A stretch of DNA of 7,309 bases. Origin: Candidatus Cloacimonadota bacterium (GTDB lineage Bacteria > Cloacimonadota > Cloacimonadia > Cloacimonadales > TCS61). A program made the position numbers and the translations under genes. The notes below the pieces were generated by a model. It ran no database searches and was not told where the DNA came from. It was given only the letters and a program-made list of their open reading frames with translations. Shown piece after piece: positions 1 to 6,852 of this stretch; the stretch's first letter is position 1; each line of letters opens with the position of its first letter. The stretch lies in contig JAUVIJ010000095.1 in the NCBI GenBank assembly GCA_030592835.1, forward strand, positions 1 through 7,309, read 5' to 3'.

Positions 1-262
1 AAAAAGAACCCAGTATTGCCCCAAGAACACCTGCTATCGTTATGTGTTTAACAGAATGAATTTGAAGTTTATTATGACGCTTGAATCTATAGGTGCCGGT
101 AATATTCTGGATCAAGATCCCTATCCTGTTAGTCGCATTAGCAATTGGTGAAGGTAATCCCGCTATAATCAACACAGGTAACGTAAGTATAGATCCACCA
201 CCAGCCATAATATTGATAAAACCAGCAGCAAATCCCGCTAAAAAGATATATAAATTTATCAT
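1..262 (-). CDS. TauE/SafE (TSUP) family membrane permease, N-terminal part
   Basis: Reading the minus strand from an ATG at 262-260 gives 87 uninterrupted codons that run off the left edge, so only the N-terminus is present. The protein begins MINLYIFLAGFAAGFIN and continues IMAGGGSILTLP, then GLPSPIANATNRIGIL. This is the hallmark start of the TauE/SafE (TSUP) family: a first membrane helix ending in AGFxxGxIxxxAGGGS, then a second hydrophobic stretch with an xxANATNR motif. A further hydrophobic stretch begins near residue 72 (HITIAGVLGAILGSF). Family members are inner-membrane carriers of about 250 residues with seven to eight helices, linked to export or uptake of sulfite, sulfoacetate or other organic anions; the substrate cannot be told from this fragment. 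I chose the start because the family N-terminus falls exactly there. No good Shine-Dalgarno sequence precedes it. The gene is divergent from the 881 gene cluster. Plus-strand reading frames over this stretch are shadows of this gene. Confidence 0.9.
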   Translation of the reverse strand, partial: MINLYIFLAGFAAGFINIMAGGGSILTLPVLIIAGLPSPIANATNRIGILIQNITGTYRFKRHNKLQIHSVKHITIAGVLGAILGSF

Positions 263-430
263 TATTTTACTGATGACATAATCTGAAATACATCTGAAAA
301 GAAACTGAACTTGTTCTTTGTACGTTTTTTATCCATATATATCACATTCTTAATTAAAATCCTCGCCATTTTTTTCATAAGACAATGGCTGACAAGTCAT
401 AGTTTGAAAACAGGAGTCAAGGAAAAATTT

Positions 431-460
431 AGTTGTATGCATCCTGTTTTTTACAATTCA
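431..460 (+). repeat. 30-base direct repeat, copy 1
   Basis: This copy matches the one at 797-826 at 27 of 30 positions; the differences are at motif positions 8, 13 and 17. It contains a near-perfect dyad, TTGTAT at 433-438 and TTACAA at 451-456, separated by 12 bases. Weaker similarity continues beyond the 30 bases, with CATCCCC here and CATTCCC after copy 2, offset by three bases. It could be half of a duplicated or decayed mobile element, or one of two regulator-binding dyads between divergent genes. The sequence alone does not decide. Confidence 0.75.
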
Positions 461-552
461 CACTCATCCCCGAGAAAATAAATATTTATAGTGTAACATC
501 TCTAAGAAATAAAGAATTAACATAATAAAATGTTGGTTCTTAAAAGAACTGA

Positions 553-715
553 GTTGATACAAATATCCAAATTGCAAATAACAAATCATAAATAAATAGC
601 AATGACCAAAATTACAAATTCAAAACAAATAAAAAAGCTTTGATTGTTTGTTATTTCGATATTAATTATTTGGAATTTATTTGTTTTTTGGATTTTGTTG
701 TTTGTGTATTACAAC
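553..715. repeat. Long imperfect palindrome with strand-composition switch
   Basis: The left arm (about 553-636) consists of A/C-rich words such as CAAATAACAAAT. The right arm (about 638-715) is the G/T-rich counterpart, with TTTGTT and ATTTGGAATTT words. The centre is AAGCTT at 635-640. Between 561 and 636 the plus strand has 11 C and 3 G; between 638 and 708 it has 13 G and 2 C. The outer ends also pair, with GTTGATAC at 553-560 against the complement of GTATTACAAC at 706-715. By hand alignment of a 40-base stretch of the arms, about 25 positions match, and the arms differ in length by several bases, so the palindrome is clearly imperfect. It is probably a dispersed intergenic repeat or a decayed miniature inverted-repeat element; transcribed, it could fold into a long weak hairpin. 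Confidence 0.65.
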
Positions 716-796
716 TTGGGAACACAAGAATCTTCTTCCAGCGTCACAAAGACAAGAGTGATATACATCACCCTGAAACTTCGTAACGAGAAGAAC

Positions 797-826
797 AGTT
801 GTAAGCATTCTGGTTTTTACAATTCA
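797..826 (+). repeat. 30-base direct repeat, copy 2
   Basis: This is the second copy of the motif at 431-460 (27 of 30 bases identical). Here the dyad is perfect: TTGTAA at 799-804 and TTACAA at 817-822, 12 bases apart. It ends 55 bases before the start codon of the TPR gene, a position where a regulator-binding site would be plausible. Together the two copies bracket the long palindrome at 553-715, which would equally fit the two edges of an inserted or duplicated segment. Confidence 0.75.
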
Positions 827-870
827 TGGTTGACATTCCCATAATGTTTCACAGTTTCGACAGGTGAATT

Positions 871-875
871 GGAGG
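871..875 (+). promoter_or_regulatory. Strong Shine-Dalgarno for the TPR gene
   Basis: GGAGG lies five bases upstream of the ATG at 881. It supports that start codon, which is also followed directly by a signal peptide. The weak TTCAC/GTGAA dyad at 848-868 ends just before it. Confidence 0.85.
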
Positions 876-880
876 TTTAA

Positions 881-3800
881 ATGAGAAGCTTATTTGTTTC
901 TGTACTGATTGTTTTCTTTTCCTATGGTTTACAAGCTGATATAGATTTCGCTATTGAATTGTTTAATGATGGATTATATGAAGAAGCAATTCTGGAAATG
1001 GAAAAGGTGATAATCGAATCACCGGTATCGCTTCAGGCAGAGAAAGCTGTTTTTCATATTGCTGAAAGTTATCGACTGCTGGAGAATTATTCTCAAGCAG
1101 AATCTTATTACCGCCGGTTATGGGATGGTTATCCCGATAATGCCTATAAAGATAAAGCTCTCTTTTATCTGGGATTCAGTCGTTTTCAAATGAGCAGATT
1201 TGAACTTGCTGCAAAAAATTTTACAATCCTGATTGAAGAATATCCCGGAACAGATATTGTAGCCAATGCTTTGATCTATCTGCTTGATTCCTATTATCAA
1301 ATTGCTGATTATAATCAGGTTATTATCAGTGGCAGGAAGTTAATTAAAGATTATGAGAATTATGACCAGATCCCGGAATTATTACTTCTAATGGCGAAGG
1401 CTTATTTCGCCAATAATATTCCGGAAGAGGGCAATAAAATCCTCCGCAAAATCATGAGTGAATATCCCGATCATAATGTCAGTTGGGAAGCTCTTGAATT
1501 GAAAATCGACATGATAAGAGACGATGAAGATCCGAAAGCTGCTGCTCAGTTTCTGTCCGGAAAACTAAAAGAAAGCCTGCCCCGGCTTTTTGAAGAGCCC
1601 CTCAGATTAAAACTTCTGAATTTATATTTAGAACTGGAAGATTATAAATCAGCTCTCGATCAGGCTGAAATCCTTACAGAGAAATTCAATAATTCGGATC
1701 AGATAAGTCGATATCTTACTTTCAAAGCACGATGTTTTATACACTTGGAGAGATTTCAAGAACTGATCTCGGAAGGAGATCTATACAACAAAGAAATCGA
1801 TAATAGTGGATTCAAAAAGCTGTATGAATTTTACACTGCACAGGCTTTTTATTCTCTTGATCAGAGAGACAAAGCCCGGGAAATAACTTCCCGGTTGATC
1901 GAAACTACCGGAAGTGATTCTTTAATGGTTCAATCTATAATTTTATTGTCTGAGATCGATCTTGCCGAAGGTAAATATCTGAGTGCTGTCCATGCTTTGA
2001 ATTCTGTTATAGACAGCCCCTATGTGGAGAAAAACAGGATCTTATTCAAATTAGCGGGAATCTATCATTATAAGTTCCTGGATTACTCACAGGCGATCAA
2101 ATATTATGAGCTTGTGCTGATCGGTAAACCATCTCAGATTTTAGAAAATCAAGTTTATTTTCAATCAGCCTTGTGTTACGAACAGATTCAAAACTCCCAG
2201 ACTGCCCTTGATCAGATCGAGCGAATCGATCTTACTGCTGTTGAAAACAGGATATTGAAAGCTGAGATTCAATCAAAAGAGAGATATCTTCGTGAATATA
2301 TAATCCAGGATCACGGGAGAGCATTGAATAAGATCCTGCAACATTTATACGATTATTTAAGTAGTGGGGATGAAATCAGACTGAAACAGAATATCATCAC
2401 GATTTATACAGAGGAATTAAAAGATTATCAGACAGGTTTATCACTGCTGGAAGGATCAAAAGACGCCATTTCCCTCTATCAGCAGTCGAGATTATTGTTG
2501 AAATTGATGGATAAAAATATGCTGGAGGGCAAAACAGATAATCTGCTTGTTCTGGAAGTAAAATTTGATAATATGATCGATGATTTGATATTAGCTGAAG
2601 AACCCATTCTGGTGCAAGAACTTAAGCTTCGAAAGCAAATTCTACTGAATGAAACAGCACTGACTGAAAATTCAGAACAAATCAGCTCTTTTATCAGGGA
2701 TTATCCCGAGAATCCCTCTTCAAATTATTTTCTATTTCACCTGACTAAATATTATCTGAATCAGGGTGATTACGAGCGTTCTGCTGAACTGGCAGAAAAA
2801 CTGATTTTGGATGAAACCATCGATGAGAATAGATTTCATGAGATCAACTTAATCCTGGCTGAATATTTTTATAACAGCAATGATGATGTTACTGCTGGAA
2901 AATATTATCAGAAATCGAGTTCCCGGATCGATCTCACAACTCCTCTTTATCTTTTTCATTACGCTGTAACACTGGATCAGATAGGAAAACGATCGGAAGC
3001 TGTAGAAAAACTGGAATATCTAACCAATAATATCCAGGATTTCTCCGAATTCAGGAATGTAGTCGAATATTATGCAGATGTCCTGAGAACGGAAAATATG
3101 TATAATAAAGCGATTTCGGTTCAGTTATTATTGCCGGATCGGGAACGTGATGATGATTTCTATCTCGATCTTTCCCAGGATTATCGAGAAACAGGACAGT
3201 TGGAAGCTGCAAAGGAAGCTCTATTATATATTGTTGATAAAGATTTAAAAACTTTGGAGAATCTAGCTTTGCTGCAATTTGAAACCCGGGATTTGGAAAT
3301 GGCTGACTTCACTTATTCTAAACTGATCTCCCTTGATGAAAATAATACCGGATATTATGAAATGTCCGGCAGGATAAAATATCTTCTGCAAAAATATCAG
3401 GAAGCTGTTTCCGATCTGGAAAAAGTCTATCAAATACTGGGAACCGCTCAGGACAGTTATCTGGATCCGGCTCTTTTTGCGCAGCATTTAATTATATCTC
3501 TTTATCGGATAGATAATCGACCTCGCGCTGAAACTATGACCGCCAGTTTTAAAGAACTGTTATCGGAGGATGTTCTCAACCTGATATCCATGCATGAAGC
3601 TATTTATTATAAAAGTATAGACATGAACAAATCGGAGAAATTATTTACTAAATTATTGAAGAAAGAACTTACTGATTCTTTGAAATATCAGATCTATTTC
3701 TGGCGTGGTGTCACCAGGATGGAATTAACCAAGACAGATGAAGCGACTGAAGATTTTCTCATGGCTCTAAATTCAGATGAGGTCGATTTAAGAAATAATG

Positions 3801-4393
3801 CCAACTTGAAACTGGGTACGATTGCATTCTCCGGTGAACATTTTCAGGAAGCCCTGGATTATTATTATCACGTGATTTTCGAAGATGACTCAGGTATTCT
3901 TGCCCTGGATGCAGCCAGGAATTTCGCTGTTGTCTGTAAAACCATAGAAGAATGGCAGAAAGCTGTTGTAGCTTACGAAATAATCCTGGAGCGCTGGGGA
4001 GATGTGGAATTCAAAGGAGAAACGATTTTTGATATTGCTTACTGTCATTATCGTGATCACAAATTCGAAGAAGCTATTATCATGTTTCAAAGAGCAATCC
4101 CCATGCTTGCTGGCAGAGAAACCCAGGCAGAAGCCCAGTTCTGGACAGCCGAGTCTTATTTCGCTGAGGGTAAATATGAGAAAGCTGTAGTAGAATTTCG
4201 GAAAATCGGTTATAATTATGGAGATTTCCCTCAGTGGGCTGCATCCGGAGAATTGAGAGCTGCAGAATCCTACCTGCAGACAGGTAAGATTGATAAAGCG
4301 GTTATGATCTATGAACGGGTAGTTGAGAAATATGGAACTATCAGTCAATGGGGGAAAGAAGCAGCATCAAGACTGGATCAATTGAAGAATTAA
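881..4393 (+). CDS. Large exported tetratricopeptide-repeat protein
   Basis: This 1170-residue protein begins with a short basic end and a hydrophobic stretch (MRSLFVSVLIVFFSYGLQA), a likely Sec signal peptide cleaved near residue 19. There is no lipobox cysteine and no later obvious membrane segment, so it is probably periplasmic or loosely bound to the outer membrane. Nearly all the rest is helix-turn-helix repeats of TPR type. Clear examples are residues about 22-47 (GLYEEAILEMEKVI), 56-84 (AESYRLLENYSQAESYYRRL), 93-121 (FYLGFSRFQMSRFELAAKNF), about 970-1005 (GEHFQEALDYYYHVI) and four near the end at about 1046-1165 (AESYFAEGKYEKAVVEFRKI, AESYLQTGKIDKAVMIYERV). The first and last repeats, with GYP or EYP between helices, resemble those of BamD and YbgF/CpoB. 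Such arrays are protein-binding scaffolds, and the central repeats are degenerate. No catalytic domain is visible. The partner and process are unknown; envelope assembly or a gliding- or secretion-type scaffold is possible but unproven. The GGAGG site at 871-875 supports the start. Confidence 0.88.
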   Translation: MRSLFVSVLIVFFSYGLQADIDFAIELFNDGLYEEAILEMEKVIIESPVSLQAEKAVFHIAESYRLLENYSQAESYYRRLWDGYPDNAYKDKALFYLGFSRFQMSRFELAAKNFTILIEEYPGTDIVANALIYLLDSYYQIADYNQVIISGRKLIKDYENYDQIPELLLLMAKAYFANNIPEEGNKILRKIMSEYPDHNVSWEALELKIDMIRDDEDPKAAAQFLSGKLKESLPRLFEEPLRLKLLNLYLELEDYKSALDQAEILTEKFNNSDQISRYLTFKARCFIHLERFQELISEGDLYNKEIDNSGFKKLYEFYTAQAFYSLDQRDKAREITSRLIETTGSDSLMVQSIILLSEIDLAEGKYLSAVHALNSVIDSPYVEKNRILFKLAGIYHYKFLDYSQAIKYYELVLIGKPSQILENQVYFQSALCYEQIQNSQTALDQIERIDLTAVENRILKAEIQSKERYLREYIIQDHGRALNKILQHLYDYLSSGDEIRLKQNIITIYTEELKDYQTGLSLLEGSKDAISLYQQSRLLLKLMDKNMLEGKTDNLLVLEVKFDNMIDDLILAEEPILVQELKLRKQILLNETALTENSEQISSFIRDYPENPSSNYFLFHLTKYYLNQGDYERSAELAEKLILDETIDENRFHEINLILAEYFYNSNDDVTAGKYYQKSSSRIDLTTPLYLFHYAVTLDQIGKRSEAVEKLEYLTNNIQDFSEFRNVVEYYADVLRTENMYNKAISVQLLLPDRERDDDFYLDLSQDYRETGQLEAAKEALLYIVDKDLKTLENLALLQFETRDLEMADFTYSKLISLDENNTGYYEMSGRIKYLLQKYQEAVSDLEKVYQILGTAQDSYLDPALFAQHLIISLYRIDNRPRAETMTASFKELLSEDVLNLISMHEAIYYKSIDMNKSEKLFTKLLKKELTDSLKYQIYFWRGVTRMELTKTDEATEDFLMALNSDEVDLRNNANLKLGTIAFSGEHFQEALDYYYHVIFEDDSGILALDAARNFAVVCKTIEEWQKAVVAYEIILERWGDVEFKGETIFDIAYCHYRDHKFEEAIIMFQRAIPMLAGRETQAEAQFWTAESYFAEGKYEKAVVEFRKIGYNYGDFPQWAASGELRAAESYLQTGKIDKAVMIYERVVEKYGTISQWGKEAASRLDQLKN

Positions 4394-4394
4394 C

Positions 4395-5627
4395 ATGCGA
4401 CTGGCAGTAGATCTTCATTCTCATTCCGGTTATGCCGGAGGTGTAGGGCAGATCGAACTGGAAACCGTCGCCCGGACCATGAAACTGAAAGGTATCGATG
4501 TTTTCGGGACCGGAGATTGTCTTTATCCTCCCAGAACAGAACAGCTTCGCAGATCATTAACAGAAATCGATACAGGTCTGTTTTCCCTTCCAGGAGATTA
4601 TAGTAGATTTCTTCTGCAGACAGAAATAATATTAACCGTAAAGTTATCTGGATATTCTCATAAAATAGTAGCACATCATATCATATTATTCCCCGATTTC
4701 GAGACGATTTATTCCCTTCAGGATCTGCTGCAGAAATGGAATATGAAAAACACGATCGGTAGACCCTTTCTCGTGAATAGAGATCAGAGGGAAATGGAAG
4801 ATAGACTGAATGAGATCGCTGAACTAAATCCCTATCTGGAAATCATTCCCGCTCATATAATGACTCCGGATGGTGTGTTAGGGAGCAAGAATGATCTGTC
4901 CTGTTTGGAAGAATTTTACGGTGGATATCTACCCAGGATACGTATTATAGAAACCGGACTGAGTGCCGATCCGGATATGTTAGCCCGAATACCTGATCTA
5001 CGTGATCTGACTTTCATCTCAAATAGTGATTGTCATAGTGCCGCTTTAAACAGGATCGGTCGCGAGTTTTCTCTGATAGATGTCCGGGAAAGATCCTATC
5101 GCGCAATCATCGATGCGTTAAGACAGAATCAGATAATTTTTACTGTTGAATTCAATCCCGAGGAAGGAAGATATTATCTGACAGGGCATCGCAAGAATAG
5201 AAGAGGTCATGATAGGGAAGTAATATTCCATAATAATGCTCCAACAGATAACATCTGCCCTTTGTGTGCCAGAAAAATGATACCCGGAGTTTATCAGCGT
5301 TGCCTTCAATTGCAGGATAGATCAATTGTACCAATAAAACGGAATTTTATACATCTTATACCTCTGGTTGAAATTATCGCTCATTCTCAAAATATAATTT
5401 CCGTCAACTCAGTGAAAGTTCAGAAAATCTTTTCCGAGATCATGAAAATCTATCCCTCTGAAATTGCGCTTTGGCAGTCAGATAATATAGAAGAACATCT
5501 TGACAAAAGAATACCCCTTAAAACTATCAAGCAAATTTTAGCCGTGAAATCTGGTGAATTTCATTTCCAACCTCCCGGTTACGATGGGATTTATGGCAAA
5601 TTACAGATAGGAGAAAACAATGGATAA
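4395..5627 (+). CDS. EndoQ-like PHP-domain endonuclease (deaminated DNA repair)
   Basis: This 410-residue protein carries the metal-site motifs of the PHP superfamily in order: DLHSHS (D6, H8, H10), GTGD (D41), a TE at 76-77, AHH at 93-95, PAHI (H154) and SNSDCH (D212, H214). ETGLSADPDM (186-195), IGREF (221-225), EEGRYYL (256-262) and PPGYDGIYG near the C-terminus are typical of the endonuclease Q family, often mis-annotated as a UvrD-type helicase. Characterised EndoQ proteins (Thermococcales, Bacillus pumilus) nick DNA 5' of uracil, hypoxanthine and similar damaged bases. The length fits a full-length member. The predicted zinc-binding region is unusual. CPLC at 288-291 is intact, but after GHRK (264-267) an Asn stands at 268 where, from memory, bacterial relatives have Cys; C303 is the only other nearby Cys. 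The start lies one base after the TPR stop with only a weak GAAG upstream (4385-4388), suggesting translational coupling. Confidence 0.82.
   Translation: MRLAVDLHSHSGYAGGVGQIELETVARTMKLKGIDVFGTGDCLYPPRTEQLRRSLTEIDTGLFSLPGDYSRFLLQTEIILTVKLSGYSHKIVAHHIILFPDFETIYSLQDLLQKWNMKNTIGRPFLVNRDQREMEDRLNEIAELNPYLEIIPAHIMTPDGVLGSKNDLSCLEEFYGGYLPRIRIIETGLSADPDMLARIPDLRDLTFISNSDCHSAALNRIGREFSLIDVRERSYRAIIDALRQNQIIFTVEFNPEEGRYYLTGHRKNRRGHDREVIFHNNAPTDNICPLCARKMIPGVYQRCLQLQDRSIVPIKRNFIHLIPLVEIIAHSQNIISVNSVKVQKIFSEIMKIYPSEIALWQSDNIEEHLDKRIPLKTIKQILAVKSGEFHFQPPGYDGIYGKLQIGENNG
5609..5613 (+). promoter_or_regulatory. Shine-Dalgarno for the PepP-like gene, inside the upstream gene
   Basis: AGGAG lies six bases before the ATG at 5620, inside the last codons of the EndoQ-like gene. 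It decides the start of the peptidase gene and implies that the two genes are translated in close succession across their 8-base overlap. Confidence 0.8.
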
Positions 5628-6843
5628 AAATCAAATCCTGACCAGAATAAAGGCAGTTACAGAAAATCTCGATGATAATGAAATGCTGTTTGTATTTGCA
5701 TCAGCGCCACAGAACTATCCTGTATATTTTAAACAGGACAATAATTTTCTTTATCTGACCGGATTGGAGATCCCTAATGCAATTTTTGTACTTACCAAGA
5801 TCAAGAATAAAGCTGCTTCAATGCTTTTTATTGAACGGGGAATTCCCGCAATGGAAGTCTGGGAAGGAAAAAAAATGACCATCAGGAAAGCTGCTGAATT
5901 AAGCGGAATAGAAACAGTATATAATCTGGATCAATTCGACAGGATCATCAGTTTTAAACTCCCTTTTATTCGGAAAAGCTATATCAATATCGGCTTTGAA
6001 CCTATAAACCGTCCCCTGAAACCACAACACGAATTTATTGACCGGATCAAAAAACGTTATCCCGATATAATATTTCGAGATCTGACCAATTTTATAAGTA
6101 AATTCCGTACACAAAAAGATGATTGGGAAGTTTCCCAGATGCAGCAGGCTATCGATGTGACGGGTTCCGCTATTGAAAGCATTTACCGTCAGGCAAAATC
6201 CGGAATGATGGAATATGAACTGGAAGCGATTCTGCAATATGAAATAACCCGCAGGGGTTTCAGACATATGGCTTTCAAACCGATCATAGCTTCCGGAGTT
6301 AATGCTACTATCCTGCATTATGTTGATAATAATGGCCGGATCCCTGAAGATAGCCTGGTATTGCTGGATGTTGGAGCAAGTTGCAATAATTATTGTGCCG
6401 ATATTTCCAGAACTTTTCCAGTTTCCGGAAAATTTAGCAAGCGTCAACAAGCCGTTTATCTGGAGGTTCTACAGGTTCAGGAAGAGATCATCGAGCTGAT
6501 TAAACCGGGGGTTTCTCTAACGGATCTGAATAAAAAGACTGTTGAACTGATCACGACAGCTTTAAAAAGATTGAAACTGATTACCAGTGATGCTGAATAT
6601 AAAAAATATTATATGCATAGTGTTTCACATCATCTGGGGCTTGATGCCCATGATGTAGGTGCAAGGGATTCGATTCTGGAACCTGGTAATGTAATCACTG
6701 TGGAACCGGGAATATATATTTCTGAAGAACAGATTGGAATCCGGATAGAAGATGATATTCTGGTAACGGATAAAGGAAAGAGAAATCTTTCATCCAGTAT
6801 CCCCAAACAAATAAAAGATCTTGAAAAAATATGTGCCCGGTAG
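5620..6843 (+). CDS. pepP: M24 family Xaa-Pro aminopeptidase (PepP type)
   Basis: This 407-residue protein has the two-domain layout of aminopeptidase P, a cytoplasmic dimetal enzyme that removes an N-terminal residue preceding proline. The N-terminal half (to about 165) contains the AMP_N signature QDNNFLYLTGLEIPNAIFVL at 39-58. The C-terminal half is the pita-bread catalytic domain with all five metal ligands: D250 (VLLDVGA), D261 (CADISRTFPVSG), H337 (VSHHLGLDAHDVG), E362 (TVEPGIY) and E377 (RIEDD). H233 in ILHY and H344 in the DAHD motif match conserved active-site histidines. It is a little shorter than E. coli PepP (about 440 residues). The start is fixed by AGGAG at 5609-5613 and overlaps the upstream gene by 8 bases. 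A related M24 prolidase (PepQ) is the main alternative, but the AMP_N signature and the SHHLGLDAHDVG motif favour PepP. No residue looks damaged, so it should be active. Confidence 0.9.
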   Translation: MDKNQILTRIKAVTENLDDNEMLFVFASAPQNYPVYFKQDNNFLYLTGLEIPNAIFVLTKIKNKAASMLFIERGIPAMEVWEGKKMTIRKAAELSGIETVYNLDQFDRIISFKLPFIRKSYINIGFEPINRPLKPQHEFIDRIKKRYPDIIFRDLTNFISKFRTQKDDWEVSQMQQAIDVTGSAIESIYRQAKSGMMEYELEAILQYEITRRGFRHMAFKPIIASGVNATILHYVDNNGRIPEDSLVLLDVGASCNNYCADISRTFPVSGKFSKRQQAVYLEVLQVQEEIIELIKPGVSLTDLNKKTVELITTALKRLKLITSDAEYKKYYMHSVSHHLGLDAHDVGARDSILEPGNVITVEPGIYISEEQIGIRIEDDILVTDKGKRNLSSSIPKQIKDLEKICAR

Positions 6844-6852
6844 AGGTGAATT

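Larger units (their letters stand above)
263..880. other. Divergent intergenic region with repeats, no convincing gene
   Basis: These 618 bases separate the start of the TauE/SafE gene from the start of the TPR gene, so promoters for both should lie here. I could not find a sigma-70 pair with proper spacing. A TTGACA at 830-835 has no TATAAT-like hexamer 16-18 bases downstream. The region is very AT-rich and holds two copies of a 30-base motif (431-460, 797-826), a long imperfect palindrome (553-715), and small dyads: GTGAT-N4-ATCAC at 758-771, TCGT-A-ACGA at 781-789, and TTCAC...GTGAA at 848-868 just before the ribosome binding site. A 66-codon plus-strand frame at 644-844 exists, but it runs through the right half of the palindrome, has no ribosome binding site and resembles no protein I know, so I treat it as non-coding. 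Confidence 0.75.

Noticed and set aside
93..281. Plus-strand open frame of 62 codons
   Set aside because: It lies antisense to the TauE/SafE gene, whose protein motifs are unmistakable. The plus-strand product is a compositional shadow.
431..826. The two 30-base repeats as a CRISPR array
   Set aside because: There are only two copies, 336 bases apart, with the palindrome between them. No regular spacing, spacers or cas genes are present.
644..844. A 66-codon plus-strand open frame with a hydrophobic N-terminal half
   Set aside because: Its hydrophobic half is just the T/G-rich right arm of the palindrome read as codons. It has no Shine-Dalgarno sequence, covers a copy of the 30-base repeat, and its remainder resembles no known protein.
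830..848. TTGACA at 830-835 with TAATGT at 843-848 as a promoter
   Set aside because: The spacer is only seven bases, far from 16-18, and no other -10-like hexamer lies at the right distance from TTGACA.
3890..4348. Minus-strand open frame of 152 codons
   Set aside because: It is antisense to clear TPR repeats, rich in Phe, Ser and Ile as expected for the reverse complement of helical coding sequence, and has no recognisable motif.
5899..6450. Minus-strand open frame of 183 codons
   Set aside because: It is antisense to the catalytic domain of the PepP-like gene, which has all metal ligands intact, and carries no domain of its own.
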